From Lineus longissimus (taxonomy: Eukaryota > Nemertea > Pilidiophora > Heteronemertea > Lineidae), in contig NC_088309.1 of assembly GCF_910592395.1 (NCBI RefSeq), positions 17,674,599 to 17,738,598 on the forward strand: a stretch of 64,000 nucleotides of DNA, written 5' to 3'. The position numbers were made by a program, and so were the translations under genes. Of the stretch, positions 21,412 to 31,741 are shown one piece after another. The notes under the pieces were generated by a model. It was not told where the DNA came from, ran no database searches, and saw only the letters and a list, made by a program, of their open reading frames with translations. Position 1 is the first letter of the stretch. Each line of letters starts with the position of its first letter.

Positions 21412-22162
21412 TAAAGTGCTCCGGGAAGGCTATGTATGAATGAGTTCAGCTCTCCATCTTGGGCAAAAAAGAGCCGCTGTTTGGTTAGCCGGGCTTGCCA
21501 AATAATCACTTCCTAAAAAAACTTGTTGTCCTTTCGCACCCACCGCATACACACATAAAAGGCATTCCAAAACATTATCCATTTTGCAAAAAACCTCTGA
21601 GGATTTCCTGCCAAGTCAGGGTCAAAACTCAAACTAAAGTCAATATTTCGAGCTGGCTGACTTTCATATTTTTGAACACTATTATAGAAGGAGGCTGAAT
21701 TATGGACACTTTTTGCGTCCATATATTAAGATATACAACTTTAAAAGACAGCCCGATTTTTTATTCGAAAAAATCCGATACATACACACACATACATATG
21801 TACCATGGTGCTGATTTTTTGGCAGTGGACCGACTCTGGCCTGCCACTAAGGTGCCGTTGCTCCGCCGCAGCCTAGCAATGACAGAAATATTTTGAACAC
21901 ATGGGGATCAGTGTGTAGGTTCGACTACAGAGAAGGTCTCGAAATGTAATTTAGTCCTTGAGCGCCTGTACTACAGTTATCCCGCGAGATGTTGAGCAGA
22001 TAGCGGAATTTTCAGACCTGCGGGTATCGGGTAATAATAGTCAAAGCGACTTTGGGCCACCTAAGGTTTGGAAAGCGCAATATTTTATTTAGAAACAATT
22101 TCGCTTAACATAAGGTATCGAAACTAGTCGTATTTTTGTTTCGAATCTATGTTCAGAAGATT

Positions 22163-22417
22163 TTAGAATCCGTGCGTTTTGAGAAAGTGAACCTCCATCA
22201 TTTTCATAGCCAATTTGACAAATTTCCTTCTATTCTTGTTTTGCATTTGTCTTAAATTCAAGTTAATCATCTGACACCAGGCGGACCCTGTCTTTTCAAC
22301 CCATATGAATGACCGACAATGCTTGGTTAGGATACATTTGACAGCACAGTAAGAGGCGCTGTCGGTAGGAAAATGAATGAAAACTGCCCCAATGGGTATT
22401 TCGATATTCTTCCGCAT
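22163..22417 (-). CDS. Putative PAN/apple-like exon, copy C
   Basis: Paralogue of 12,963-13,217 with the same cysteine spacing (SYCAVKCILTKHCRSF .. SAWCQM). Changes relative to copy B are few, and all the cysteines are kept. Preceded on the minus strand by the same TTTCTTTCAG acceptor. Confidence 0.4.
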   Translation of the reverse strand: MRKNIEIPIGAVFIHFPTDSASYCAVKCILTKHCRSFIWVEKTGSAWCQMINLNLRQMQNKNRRKFVKLAMKMMEVHFLKTHGF

Positions 22418-22559
22418 GAATATCCGCGCTGAAAGAAAATGAAAAAAGGCCTTGAGACAAATTGCTAAAGGGTGCTATGTATTACTTCTAGTAGCTCATT
22501 AGAATGTTATCCTTTTCATTCAAATTACATGTCTATACGAGCATGTTATTGAAACGGTG

Positions 22560-22745
22560 GAGAAACAACATTTTTGAAGTACAGGTACGCTGGGTTCATC
22601 AGATGAGAGTGTGAGTCGGTCGACCTCCTGATGACGATGTCCAACATTGGGATAGCTGTTCACGTTAACTTTTCCCGGGCCTTTCGAAAACTCCCTAATG
22701 TTGACAACTCCCCGGATCGGCGCCAACTCGCAAAACGGGCATGTC
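22560..22745 (-). CDS. Middle exon of the LamG/PAN-like gene, copy C (unknown domain)
   Basis: Reads LAPIRGVVNIREFSKGPGK and VGHRHQEVDRLTLSS, matching copy B with a few conservative changes. A further diverged copy at 23,111-23,290 has lost the frame. The domain is not recognised. Confidence 0.33.
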
Positions 22746-23110
22746 TCCCATCTTCTACAAGCGTTGGGACTTTATGGCATGAAATAATCGACATAATGGA
22801 AACCAAAAATATCAGCAAATTCAGCTAACGCCGGTATAACATCTGTGGTTGTTCCCTATTTGTGAGTGTTTCAATACATTACAATAAGGAGACCTTGAGA
22901 AATCAGGATTTTTTAACAGCGGGAAACACAGAAAAACTCGTCCCTGATTCCAAACGATGAGCCCACCAGAATCGCCGGGAAACACTCAAAAGCGTTACAT
23001 TGGCTTCAGTGACCAACACTGATTGAGCGACTGCATGGGCGTTTTGAGTGATTTTTCGCCCGAAAAAAGGAATTTTCGAAAATCCCGCGAAAGACCAATG
23101 TGAAGACGCC

Positions 23111-23290
23111 TATCTCATTGTGAGTCGGTCGAGCTCCTGGTGACGATGTCGAACAATGGGATAACCGTTCACATTGAGGTTTCAGGGGCTCTGCGAAAAC
23201 TCCTCGAACTGGCGCAAACTCGCAAATCGGGGATCTCTGCCCGTTTACGACAAGCGTTGGGACTTTGTAGCTTGAAATAATCGAAACCAT
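23111..23290 (-). pseudogene. Degenerate extra copy of the middle exon
   Basis: The nucleotide sequence from GAGTCGGTCGAGCTCCTGG to GAAATAATCGAAACC parallels 22,611-22,800. The protein frame switches after about ten residues (FAPVRG then unrelated), so this tandem copy is broken. Confidence 0.45.
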
Positions 23291-23463
23291 CTTCTAACAC
23301 CCAATTCCTGTATATCAAATGGGGCATAAATTTATCTTTTTTTTAAAGGATGACGCGTGGAAGAACTTTGGCTGCCAATGCATTATCGGACTCGGTCATT
23401 TCAGCAGGTCCCGGACAGGCACTCCGATTTCGTCCTCTAGTCGGTATCTAAATGAGACATATT

Positions 23464-24330
23464 TTACGTGAACAACGGACATGCAATGATGAGTACAAGA
23501 AATATGAAACAAAAGGTCCATTTTCTGGAATACAAACCCATGCACCAATGCTTGTAAGCTTCAATTTCATCATTTGTTAGAGTCCAGTCGAAGAAAGCCA
23601 CCTTGGTGATCCGTTGCCGTTTGGTGCCTCCTACTATCTTCCTGGGCAAATTCCCGCCAACATTCAGTCCTAATCCTCGCTTCTTTATTCTTCGACATTG
23701 CAGGTTGAAACCACTTACCGTTGTAGAGCAGTTGTGCAACTTGACGATCAACGGCTTTCCAAAACAAGATTGGTTAATAATAATCCATGTCCATGCATGC
23801 ATGTAACACTGTTGCAGTTCTACACTCCGAGTACATTCCCTTCTTGTCACGCGTTTACTATAATCATTGCACCTTCGTAAAATCAACGTACACTTCGTAT
23901 TTATCTTTTGTGTTATTTTCATTTCAATGCTGATAATTCTATGATTTATTCTGCCGGTTAGCTCCATGAGTCTAAACTTACGAGATACATTGAAAGTGAG
24001 ACAGGTCTGGAAAGCCAATGTGAAACTCTGGAAGTTGGACCTAGGCCTCATACTATTAAGGAGACACAATCCTCTTTCATTTGTAGGTGTTATTTCGATT
24101 GCGCCATCTGGGATTCCAAGGGGACCCTCTGCCATTTTTATTGTGCGTTCTCTTTGGTCACACCCATGCACGCTAAAATGGCCTGAATCAAACTTATCGA
24201 AAGGCCAATACCACATTTTACAGTTTACCCAAATATGCTGTGTGAACAGAGTGACTAATAGAAACGACAGCATAGTCGCGCCAGGTCGCATTTTTATTTC
24301 ACACGTCGAAATTTCATCAGAAAGGGACAC
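23464..24330 (-). CDS. Putative secreted or membrane LamG-like protein exon, copy C
   Basis: 288 codons, homologous along its whole length to 13,546-14,460. It has the same signal-peptide-like start (MRPGATMLSFLLVTLF), GPLGIPDGAIEI, the LamG-type ending ITKVAFFDWTLTNDEIEAY and a terminal hydrophobic segment (FCFIFLVLIIACP). The two copies differ by many substitutions yet both stay open, and they differ by an in-frame three-codon gap near residue 125 (NPSNRFK versus NHR). This argues that the frame has been under selection. The exon's 3' limit is not certain. Confidence 0.5.
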   Translation of the reverse strand: MSLSDEISTCEIKMRPGATMLSFLLVTLFTQHIWVNCKMWYWPFDKFDSGHFSVHGCDQRERTIKMAEGPLGIPDGAIEITPTNERGLCLLNSMRPRSNFQSFTLAFQTCLTFNVSRKFRLMELTGRINHRIISIEMKITQKINTKCTLILRRCNDYSKRVTRRECTRSVELQQCYMHAWTWIIINQSCFGKPLIVKLHNCSTTVSGFNLQCRRIKKRGLGLNVGGNLPRKIVGGTKRQRITKVAFFDWTLTNDEIEAYKHWCMGLYSRKWTFCFIFLVLIIACPLFT

Positions 24331-24630
24331 CTCGTATAAGTCAGATCAAGCTCCAAAAAGTTCCTGAAGGTGACGATTTCCAGAAAATATCATACATGTA
24401 CGATAAGAAAGCCGGCCGAATGACCGGTCCGAGTCGAGATGATTTCTTACGGCATGAAGGTCCAGGGCTCTCAGGCCATAGAAAATTTTCGAGGGAGGCA
24501 CCAACATTAGACCTACGCCACGCTGGCTTGGCACATCTTCACGTACAGTCGTGCAAAGTCGAATTATCCAATAGCCATCCGATAGCACGCGCAGAGCTGA
24601 TATCAGTCCATATCCCTAATCTGCTAACAC

Positions 24631-25949
24631 AGATCAAGGAGGATACCGCGGTGACGTCATATCACGTGATCACATCCCATATTACTGATCACTATGGCCA
24701 ATCAGATTCAGTCTACTGACAGCACCAGCACTGAACACATCTCCACGTCTCACTGTCTGGTGCGCTCCTGTACACAAAAACACCAATAGACATGAAATAT
24801 TGCAATACCTAGTATGGATTCTTCCGGTGTAAAATAAAATTTACAGAGCAGATTAACTTCCACGAATAAAAAAGACGTTTGGCGTGGCCAAAGTGCGGAA
24901 ATAATGTATCCGCTAAAATACACTAGGCAATGCACTACGCGATACACGGTAGAGATGCAGTTGAGTTTGTTATTGTTTTGACTTAGAAGCCCGCCCATAT
25001 CATGATATATTCATGTATTCATGAAGTATGAACTCATTTCTGCCCTATACAACCCTAAGAACAGTCAATTTCTGTAGCTGCCCACGGACAAACGGACATT
25101 GAAGTCGAGATTGTACAACGTACAGGTTTATTATGTACTTAACTGTAAAATCTGTAACGATAAAAAACAATAAACATTTTTGAGAATTATGTCTACATCT
25201 GTGTTAAACTCTGAAAGTTCCTGTCAAGAATACTGATACATGTGTAGCAATTGGATGCTTGTCCAGTGCTGTCCCCTAGGTGGACAGAGACAAACTACTG
25301 GGACCATGTGCTTTCACGCACCGGTGCCGCGCCACCTAACGACTGAAACTGGAACTAAATCTAGTCCTCCTGGACGTGGCTTCGTGCCCTAAAATTGAGT
25401 TAAATGAACCAGGCCAAAACCTAAGGCCAATCGGAATGTCTACTGGCTCTGCAGAGCACATTACCTAAACCTAACTAAAGAAATAAGACCAGAAAACAGC
25501 CTCAAGAAACTCGTTGGCATTTCGCCAACCTCTAAATCAAGGTTGCAATTTCTGGAGTGGTGCATGCACCGGCACAAAAGGCCTTCAAAAGTCACTAAAA
25601 ACTATGTGACATCTCCAAGCTACTGTTTCAAAGAGGGCAAGGGGTTTCTATACATCATTTTAGCCTAAAGCGGCACTATTTACCTCTTTGAGTCCATCAG
25701 AAATAATGAGTTTATACTCCGAAATTCCTGTCCGTGACAACTTTCACAAATACATCTTATGTCCACGGGGTTCCCAGCTTCCGGACTCATGGATTCTATT
25801 TCCGTATCCGCCGTTTGAAATGGAGCGCACTGATTGCGCAATACTAAATCTAGGCGCACACACACTCCCCCAAAAATTGCAGAATGCAATTTTCAGAATT
25901 TCTATGAACTTGGATTTCAAAACTAAACCCAAACCTTAAAAGTCAAAAG
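24631..25949. other. No gene recognised
   Basis: Sequence between segment copy C and the Gypsy element. Open frames at 24,750-24,998 and 25,680-25,939 (both strands) overlap as shadows and contain no domain I know. Confidence 0.5.
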
Positions 25950-25954
25950 TGTCT

Positions 25955-26163
25955 TGTATTGTACCTCTGAGAGGGCCCCTATTCCCCTGGCGGTACGGTG
26001 CTGCCGCCTGTCTGTAGTATAAACTAACTACTTTGATGTATGTTAAAAAGTCTGGACAAAAATATAGCACAGCTACATGCTTGACATTTAGTGAGTTGGT
26101 TTCTTTCTGCTAAATACAAAGTTTACGAGGCCTGGGGCGCAGTGTCACCCCTGAAATGACACA
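25955..26163 (+). repeat. 5' LTR of the Gypsy element
   Basis: Begins TGTATTGTACCTCTGAGAGG and ends TGAAATGACACA (TG..CA). It differs from the 3' LTR by one A (TATAAACTAAC versus TATAACTAAC). The preceding five bases TGTCT are the target duplication. Confidence 0.96.
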
Positions 26164-26165
26164 TC

Positions 26166-26183
26166 TGGCGACCCCGGCAGGAC
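26166..26183 (+). promoter_or_regulatory. Primer binding site of the Gypsy element
   Basis: TGGCGACCCCGGCAGGAC starts two bases after the 5' LTR. The TGG start pairs with a tRNA CCA end. From memory it resembles the tRNA-Trp-type site (TGGTGACCCCG..) at about 13 of 18 positions; the priming tRNA is therefore only suggested. Confidence 0.65.
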
Positions 26184-26361
26184 ATGAACCAACGGTTATA
26201 AACTTTATTTCATGATTTTGGAGGACATCAGGTGTTTCTCGGGAATCGGCACCTGCAAATCCACTGATGGATGCAGGGCAGTAGAGTAGCATGCACTGTG
26301 TATGACTGAGTACATCATGTACATTGGTGCGTGAGAAAGATCAAGCATGCATTATTGAAAA

Positions 26362-26982
26362 ATGAAAATCCTAGTGGCTGGCCACTCATTTACACGCAGG
26401 TACAGGGATTACTTAATTAAAAAACGCCAAAAACACCCTGATCGTGTTGACTTTGGGCCTGATATTGGCCTACCAAGAGAGAACATTTTTATCAAAGGCC
26501 GTGGCGGACTCAAGATCACAGAGCCGTCTTTGATTCATAGAACTGTCACTGAGACGGAGCCAGACCTAGTAATTCTTGAACTCGGAACCAATGATCTATG
26601 TGATGCGAAATCGGAAGTGGATGTAAACATTTTGGCGGAACGTTTAGTTACACTTGCCAAAGCATTGCCTGTTAAGGCTGTCGTGATATGCCTTGTGGTG
26701 GGGCGCCGCCGTCGTAGTCGAAACCAGAACATTTTTGAGAAATTTGAGGAATGGTGCCAGCTCTTTAATATGAAAATAAGGACACTCATTGATTCTGAAC
26801 CAAACATCAAAGCTTACAAGCACGATCGTACGATTTTGGTGAACCTAAGTAACAGCATTACAGGAGATGACATCCATGTGACTTCACAAAGAGGACTGCA
26901 ACTCTACAATTTTAGTATCAGGAAGGCAATCCGGATAGGCATGGGAATCGTCCGTGGAACTGGTAGGCATGGAAGCAGCTAG
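26362..26982 (+). CDS. SGNH-hydrolase-like (esterase) ORF inside the Gypsy element
   Basis: 206 codons between the 5' LTR and gag. All four SGNH blocks are visible: block I VAGHSFTRR (residues 5-13, nucleophile Ser in GHS, where many family members have GDS), block II Gly in GRGGLKI (about 47-53), block III ELGTNDL (about 73-79; G and N), and block V DDIHVT (about 172-177; D-x2-H). SGNH hydrolases are esterases or acyl hydrolases. Similar ORFs are known in some CR1-type LINEs and in Ngaro (DIRS-like) elements; I do not know of it as a standard Gypsy gene. The length fits a minimal SGNH domain. Its AUG lies about 200 nt after the LTR, so it could be the first ORF of the genomic RNA. The role in the element is unknown. 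Confidence 0.8.
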   Translation: MKILVAGHSFTRRYRDYLIKKRQKHPDRVDFGPDIGLPRENIFIKGRGGLKITEPSLIHRTVTETEPDLVILELGTNDLCDAKSEVDVNILAERLVTLAKALPVKAVVICLVVGRRRRSRNQNIFEKFEEWCQLFNMKIRTLIDSEPNIKAYKHDRTILVNLSNSITGDDIHVTSQRGLQLYNFSIRKAIRIGMGIVRGTGRHGSS

Positions 26983-27467
26983 ATGACTTGGGATTGTTTT
27001 TGTGCAAGTTGGATAAACATTCTGAGTATACCTGAACATAAATTCTTTTCAGGGACAATTAGTTCTTGACGCAAGGGCCCAACGCGCCGCGTAGCGGCAA
27101 AAAAGCGAAGCTGGCGAAACATTTATAACGGGTCACCGTCACTTATTATTGGACTTATAGCGCATTTACGGGGTTGCAACTATTTTGCTTTATAGTGTCA
27201 CCAGGAAAGAAAAGCATGCGACCTAACGCCGATCTATTTGTATAAAGTGATAATTGGAAGGTATATAGTAGGAAATATCAATAAAATAATCATTCCATGT
27301 CGTCTTTTGAGGGCATTTTTGATTGTAAAAAATATATGTGTACGTCACCGTAGTCTCTGCAATGATAATTTTATCAGAGCAGTCTCGCGCAAGTAGAAGT
27401 TCTTTACCTACTAGTTCTTCACTTATTAGTCTCAACGTCTGGCGCAAAGCCAGACGTTTTCCATTAC

Positions 27468-27603
27468 GATTTCACTACGATGTTTGACAATAAGAAGCAG
27501 TGCGCGAGATATGCTAATGAGCAGACTTCCCTCGCTTGAGTTTCTGAAGAATGTTCCATATCGCGCTAAGCTCATCACTGCTGATTATGACAGGCGTGCA
27601 GCG
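27468..27603. repeat. 135-bp direct repeat, first copy
   Basis: GATTTCACTACGATGTTTGAC through GACAGGCGTGCA recurs at 29,027-29,162 with roughly ten substitutions or small indels. Both copies lie in the Gypsy leader, about 1.56 kb apart. Confidence 0.9.
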
Positions 27604-29026
27604 GTAGGTATCTGCTCCCCAACTTCCACCCTAATACGGTACAATAAGTTACCATTTGATGAGAATGGGACAATGCCCTCACTGTGTATGGAGTCATAGG
27701 GATAAGAAGACATTATTCATTAGTGTTGGTACAAGTGATTTTGCCCAAAAAGCATGCGCATTCAAAAAACAAAATATGCAAGGTATCACGTACATGTAAC
27801 ATGACCATGACGACGTGCAGAAAGTGCACTGGCCATTGCATACCCTATGGCTATGTATAGTAAACATGGTAAACATGAACAACATCATTATTCATCGGCA
27901 GTTCATTTTACTCCGAGCTTTTCCTGAAACATATTGCCATGATGATTAGGCCTACCATGTACCATGACCAATAACGGCACTAGATCATGTAGATGTCAAC
28001 AAGTTCACATGAACCGTATAATCCCGCATAATCCCGCATGGCGCATGTGGGGCATGCGTCTAAACCAAAGCCCCAAAATCACTTGTTTTGGTCTATTTCA
28101 CTTGTGTTTCCCCCGTCTCCCAGTCCATAATACATTTACAGTTTACAATCCCCGATCATGGCCCAACAAAAGGTCATCGGTTGACTAAAGCCAAGGAACA
28201 CAACTGTTCAATGGATTTATAGTTGAATGCGATCAAACTACATCTTTTCAATCGTGGATTGTAAATTTAACCCCATGGGCCTAGGGAAGGCCCTATAACA
28301 ATACTTTCGACACAGTTATTATCTCCGCTGCCTCCACCATGTTACACACAGTGCTCACTGCTGATTCTAAAATGCGCCACCTAGTCAATTGCACTATCGT
28401 CATCACCTCATCATACTTCATTGACATTACAGGCACACATTGACATAGACCACTGTTGCAATCAACGACACAGTCGCTATCCAAGTAGCATTATAGAGGT
28501 AATTATCATTATCATACCTCATTAGCATGTGAACCAATCGCGTCGCGTCCTTTGCGATCACGGCAAAGCCTCATGGAATAATGTCTTTCAACGTTGAATA
28601 ATTTTTCATATTCCATGCCTACAACTTCAATTTCTTCATAATCCATGGCTAGAAGTTCAATACTAATATAATATCCAAGATAAAGTTACAAGAAGTAGTC
28701 AATAGGGGTCTCTCACCTCTCACTGTATGTCCACACTATTCACGCTTGTACGAGGAATACATTCAATGCTGAATCTAACAACACCCAGTGCCCTTACTCT
28801 GTATATTAGTCACTGGAAGATGGCCCATTTCACTCCTTGCTTCTACTTCACCTATAGTCTCATTGCAAACGCCTCAGTTCTATGATATCACATTCACTTT
28901 CAGCTGTCATGCAACGCAACAACTGTGCTATCTGCCATCGCACATCAACGAAGAAGTGCAGCCGCCCACATTCCACCTCACGTCTGTCCGACCAGCTGCA
29001 ATCCTCGAGGACGCCCCACTGTACCA

Positions 29027-29162
29027 CGATTTCACTACGATGTTTGACAAGAAGGAGCAGTGCGCGAGATAGGCTAATGAGCAGACTTCCCTCGCTTGAG
29101 TTTCGGAAGAATGTTCCATATCGCGCTAAGCTGACCACTGCTGACCATGACAGGCGTGCATT
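29027..29162. repeat. 135-bp direct repeat, second copy
   Basis: See 27,468-27,603. The flanks of the two copies are unrelated, so only the 135-bp block was duplicated. Confidence 0.9.
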
Positions 29163-29685
29163 GGACTGGTACTGGTTGGAACTGAACATTGAATATGCTG
29201 GTGGTGACGCTTTCTGATGAGAAGTTGGTCGTGACTGATGCAGTATCCTTGGACTTGTCCACAGCATCGTTCAATCATTGCTCTCTGAGCTGCCTTGATT
29301 CTGTACCCAAATACTAAGACCAAATGTCTGTTGACTGTGCTTTAAGAGAGACTGGCGCCATGCCTAGAGATATGACTGACCCCTATTGGCAAATTTGTAT
29401 GACTTTATCTTGCCTACCTAGCTGCTGCCTATAGTCTCCCTTTAACTGCGGAACACTTCAAAGTCGATAAAATGCCATGTTCCACCTTTTAATGTGTTCA
29501 GACTGCCATTTTCAAAATAATCAAGTCAGGACACTGTCTTCTAGTCTCATAATAAATTTTGCTTTCCTCAATATATAATAACATTTCTTCTTCTTCAATG
29601 CTTTCATCATTCCAAACTTCTCCTCCTCTGACTTTTACAGGGGTACAGTCATGGCAATCAAAACCCAAATACTGAGACCAAATGC

Positions 29686-29749
29686 CTGTTGACTGTGCTT
29701 TAAGAGAGACTGGCGCCATGCCTAGTCTCTCTTAAAGCACAGTCAACAG
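29686..29749. repeat. Perfect 26-bp inverted repeat with 12-nt loop
   Basis: Arm 29,686-29,711 (CTGTTGACTGTGCTTTAAGA..) is the exact reverse complement of 29,724-29,749. The arm and loop also occur once, without the return arm, at about 29,326-29,361. The inverted arm was therefore probably copied from the left arm. Confidence 0.95.
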
Positions 29750-30125
29750 ACACCAACCCCCTCCGACTCAGAAACCACAAACGCCCAACCCTTCCTGCTA
29801 CCCTAATACTTCTGGATTTCATATGTGTTAGGATAGTGTTGTTTACATGCTATTATTACAAGCATTATTGTTGTTCACCTGTATGCATGCTTTACCATCG
29901 GGTCATTATATAGGTCACTCATTCATTGTTTATGTATACATTTTCCATGCTTTACTGTGGCCCTGTTGACATGTACTATTGAATGTGCGTACTAGGGGTA
30001 ATGCATTTCTGTTTTAGGATAGTGTCTGGCGCATGGTGGGAGTGTGCATGAGTGTGTCAAATTTGTCTGTGTTTTGATCATAGTACCATAATTTCCCTCT
30101 AAAATTTTGTAGTGTCCATCTCTGT

Positions 30126-31688
30126 TTGGCCATGGCGGATGAAGATGTTCGGCATCCCGGGAGGCAAGCTGGAATGGTATTGCGTGGCAGGGCATTGCCG
30201 GGGGCTGTGCCTGTATTACAGCCGAGACAGCAGGCACGTGCTGCAGAAGACAACGAGGAGCCACCACAGATAGTAAACCGACAACTGGTAGAATATACTC
30301 GCCAAGGATGGATGACCTTGGATAAAATAGGGGGTATTTTTGGAACTGTTAAGAAGAAACTATCCGGTGTGTTCTCCGCTTTAAGTCTCGGGGATAGGAC
30401 ATCATATGAGCAAGTGTCCATGGACACAACATTGGTCAATCGAGGTCCACAGCCCATAACTTCGACACCACTCAGCCCTATTGCACGTAGTCCAGGGCGG
30501 AGAGCTTTGAATGCTCCTACCAGGCCCATAATGGTAGGGATAGATGAGGAGGAATATCATGATGCTAGACAACACCCAGACCCCCACTTTCGCCCAGTGC
30601 TTCGGGAAACAAGTGCGACACAGTGTGACCTAACTGCACCACAGCTGCAGGATCACTACATCCCAGCGATTCAGAGTAGCACCCAGGACAATCTCCCAAG
30701 ACATCAGCCAAGTCCACAGGTATTCGATCAACTCCATGAACCTTCGGAGGCGAAAAGCGGAATGGATTCAGCAGTACCTCAGGTTGTCAATCATTACACC
30801 AACTGCTCTTTTGGCCCTGACGGACACACCAGCAGTAGCAACAGACGTCCAAAGATCCCAAAGTTCGACGATTCCAAGATTGATGTAGAAGCTTACATAG
30901 CAAATTTCAATGCAATAACAAGTGGATGGAGTGATGCGGACAAGCTGTCTGCTCTTCGTGAAAAGCTTGAGGGGCGTGCTGCCAAGGTACTAGCAAATTT
31001 GGATCTATCCAGGACAGTGGTCACTTACCAAAGTTTAGTGCATGCCTTGGAACAGCACTACGTGGGCGAAAGATCAGTCTGGATGACCAACATGCGTGAT
31101 GTTAGGCGTCAAGATGGCGAATCTTTGGACGACCTCGCGTTTCGAATTAGTCTGTATTCTAAACGTGCTTATGGAAAACTTCAACCAGACCTAGGGATCC
31201 ACTTTTACCTGGCATTGCGTGACACACCCCTTGGCGATAAGCTGTACGCTTTCAAGGACAAATCTTTAGAAGAAATCGTCATGCACGCTAAGTCTTATGA
31301 GAATCATCTCTTGGCTACAAATCAGCCGGTAATTGACAGGCCTACCCCCACTCTTGTAGCCGCACTGGACGAGTCGGCTGTGTGGAACGGGGAATATTCC
31401 CAACCTAGTGGCCATAGTGGTCCTGGTAACTCAAGAGGACGTGGCAGAGGACGCGGAGGCTATAACCGTGGCGGTCGTGGAGATTACCGGAATTATAGGT
31501 ATGATGGGAATGATAGGCGCTTGAACACGGTGGATAAACGATGTCACGTGTGCCAGTCTCCTGACCACCTCTGGAGGGAATGTCAATATGTCAAGCAACA
31601 TATGGATTCTACTTACGCCAACAATGGCAGTCCGGGATCCCAGGGTGTCTCACAGGGTGCCCCAAACGTTGATCAGGGAAACCAATAG
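30126..31688 (+). CDS. gag: Gypsy Gag polyprotein
   Basis: 520 codons. The central region (about residues 235-390) reads as a retrotransposon Gag capsid-like segment: PKIPKFDDSKIDVEAYIANF, then W-rich helices and LDDLAFRISLYSKRAY. Next come an RG-rich nucleic-acid-binding stretch (RGRGRGRGGYNRGGRGDYR, about 437-455) and one CCHC knuckle CHVCQSPDHLWREC (C-x2-C-x4-H-x4-C, about 475-488). Gag packages the element's RNA into virus-like particles. The ORF ends at TAG 31,686-31,688, just behind a -1 slippery site. The start used is the first ATG-region codon; the following Met (MADEDVRH, about 30,132) is the likelier start. Confidence 0.9.
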   Translation: MAMADEDVRHPGRQAGMVLRGRALPGAVPVLQPRQQARAAEDNEEPPQIVNRQLVEYTRQGWMTLDKIGGIFGTVKKKLSGVFSALSLGDRTSYEQVSMDTTLVNRGPQPITSTPLSPIARSPGRRALNAPTRPIMVGIDEEEYHDARQHPDPHFRPVLRETSATQCDLTAPQLQDHYIPAIQSSTQDNLPRHQPSPQVFDQLHEPSEAKSGMDSAVPQVVNHYTNCSFGPDGHTSSSNRRPKIPKFDDSKIDVEAYIANFNAITSGWSDADKLSALREKLEGRAAKVLANLDLSRTVVTYQSLVHALEQHYVGERSVWMTNMRDVRRQDGESLDDLAFRISLYSKRAYGKLQPDLGIHFYLALRDTPLGDKLYAFKDKSLEEIVMHAKSYENHLLATNQPVIDRPTPTLVAALDESAVWNGEYSQPSGHSGPGNSRGRGRGRGGYNRGGRGDYRNYRYDGNDRRLNTVDKRCHVCQSPDHLWRECQYVKQHMDSTYANNGSPGSQGVSQGAPNVDQGNQ

Positions 31689-31722
31689 GCCATGTCCGTG
31701 AATTTGGAGCCGATGGACATGG
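31676..31722 (+). promoter_or_regulatory. -1 ribosomal frameshift signal at the gag/pol junction
   Basis: The heptamer GGGAAAC (31,676-31,682) is read in gag frame as G GGA AAC, a canonical X_XXY_YYZ slippery site. Seven nucleotides downstream CCATGTCC (31,690-31,697) pairs perfectly with GGACATGG (31,715-31,722) around a 17-nt loop, extendable by one G-U pair. The pol frame is -1 to gag and opens just upstream (after a TGA near 31,672), so shifting here gives Gag-Pol. The gag stop UAG lies between slippery site and stem. Confidence 0.85.
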
Positions 31723-31741
31723 TGAAGCCCAGCAACTAAAT

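Larger units (their letters stand above)
20346..24630. repeat. Segmental duplication copy C
   Basis: The left part matches 7978-8685 (copy A) and the rest matches 11,480-14,800 (copy B), in the same order and orientation. Its extra internal block (about 22,740-23,465) includes a second, diverged copy of the 22,611-22,800 exon region. Comparison of A, B and C shows which insertions are younger than the duplication. Confidence 0.88.
26983..30125 (+). other. Long leader of the Gypsy element between the SGNH ORF and gag
   Basis: No ORF with a recognisable domain. It holds a duplicated block of about 135 bp (27,468-27,603 and 29,027-29,162), a partial second repeat (29,305-29,365 and 29,662-29,722) and a perfect hairpin at 29,686-29,749. 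A leader this long suggests internal initiation or a spliced mRNA for gag; I see no decisive splice site. Confidence 0.55.
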
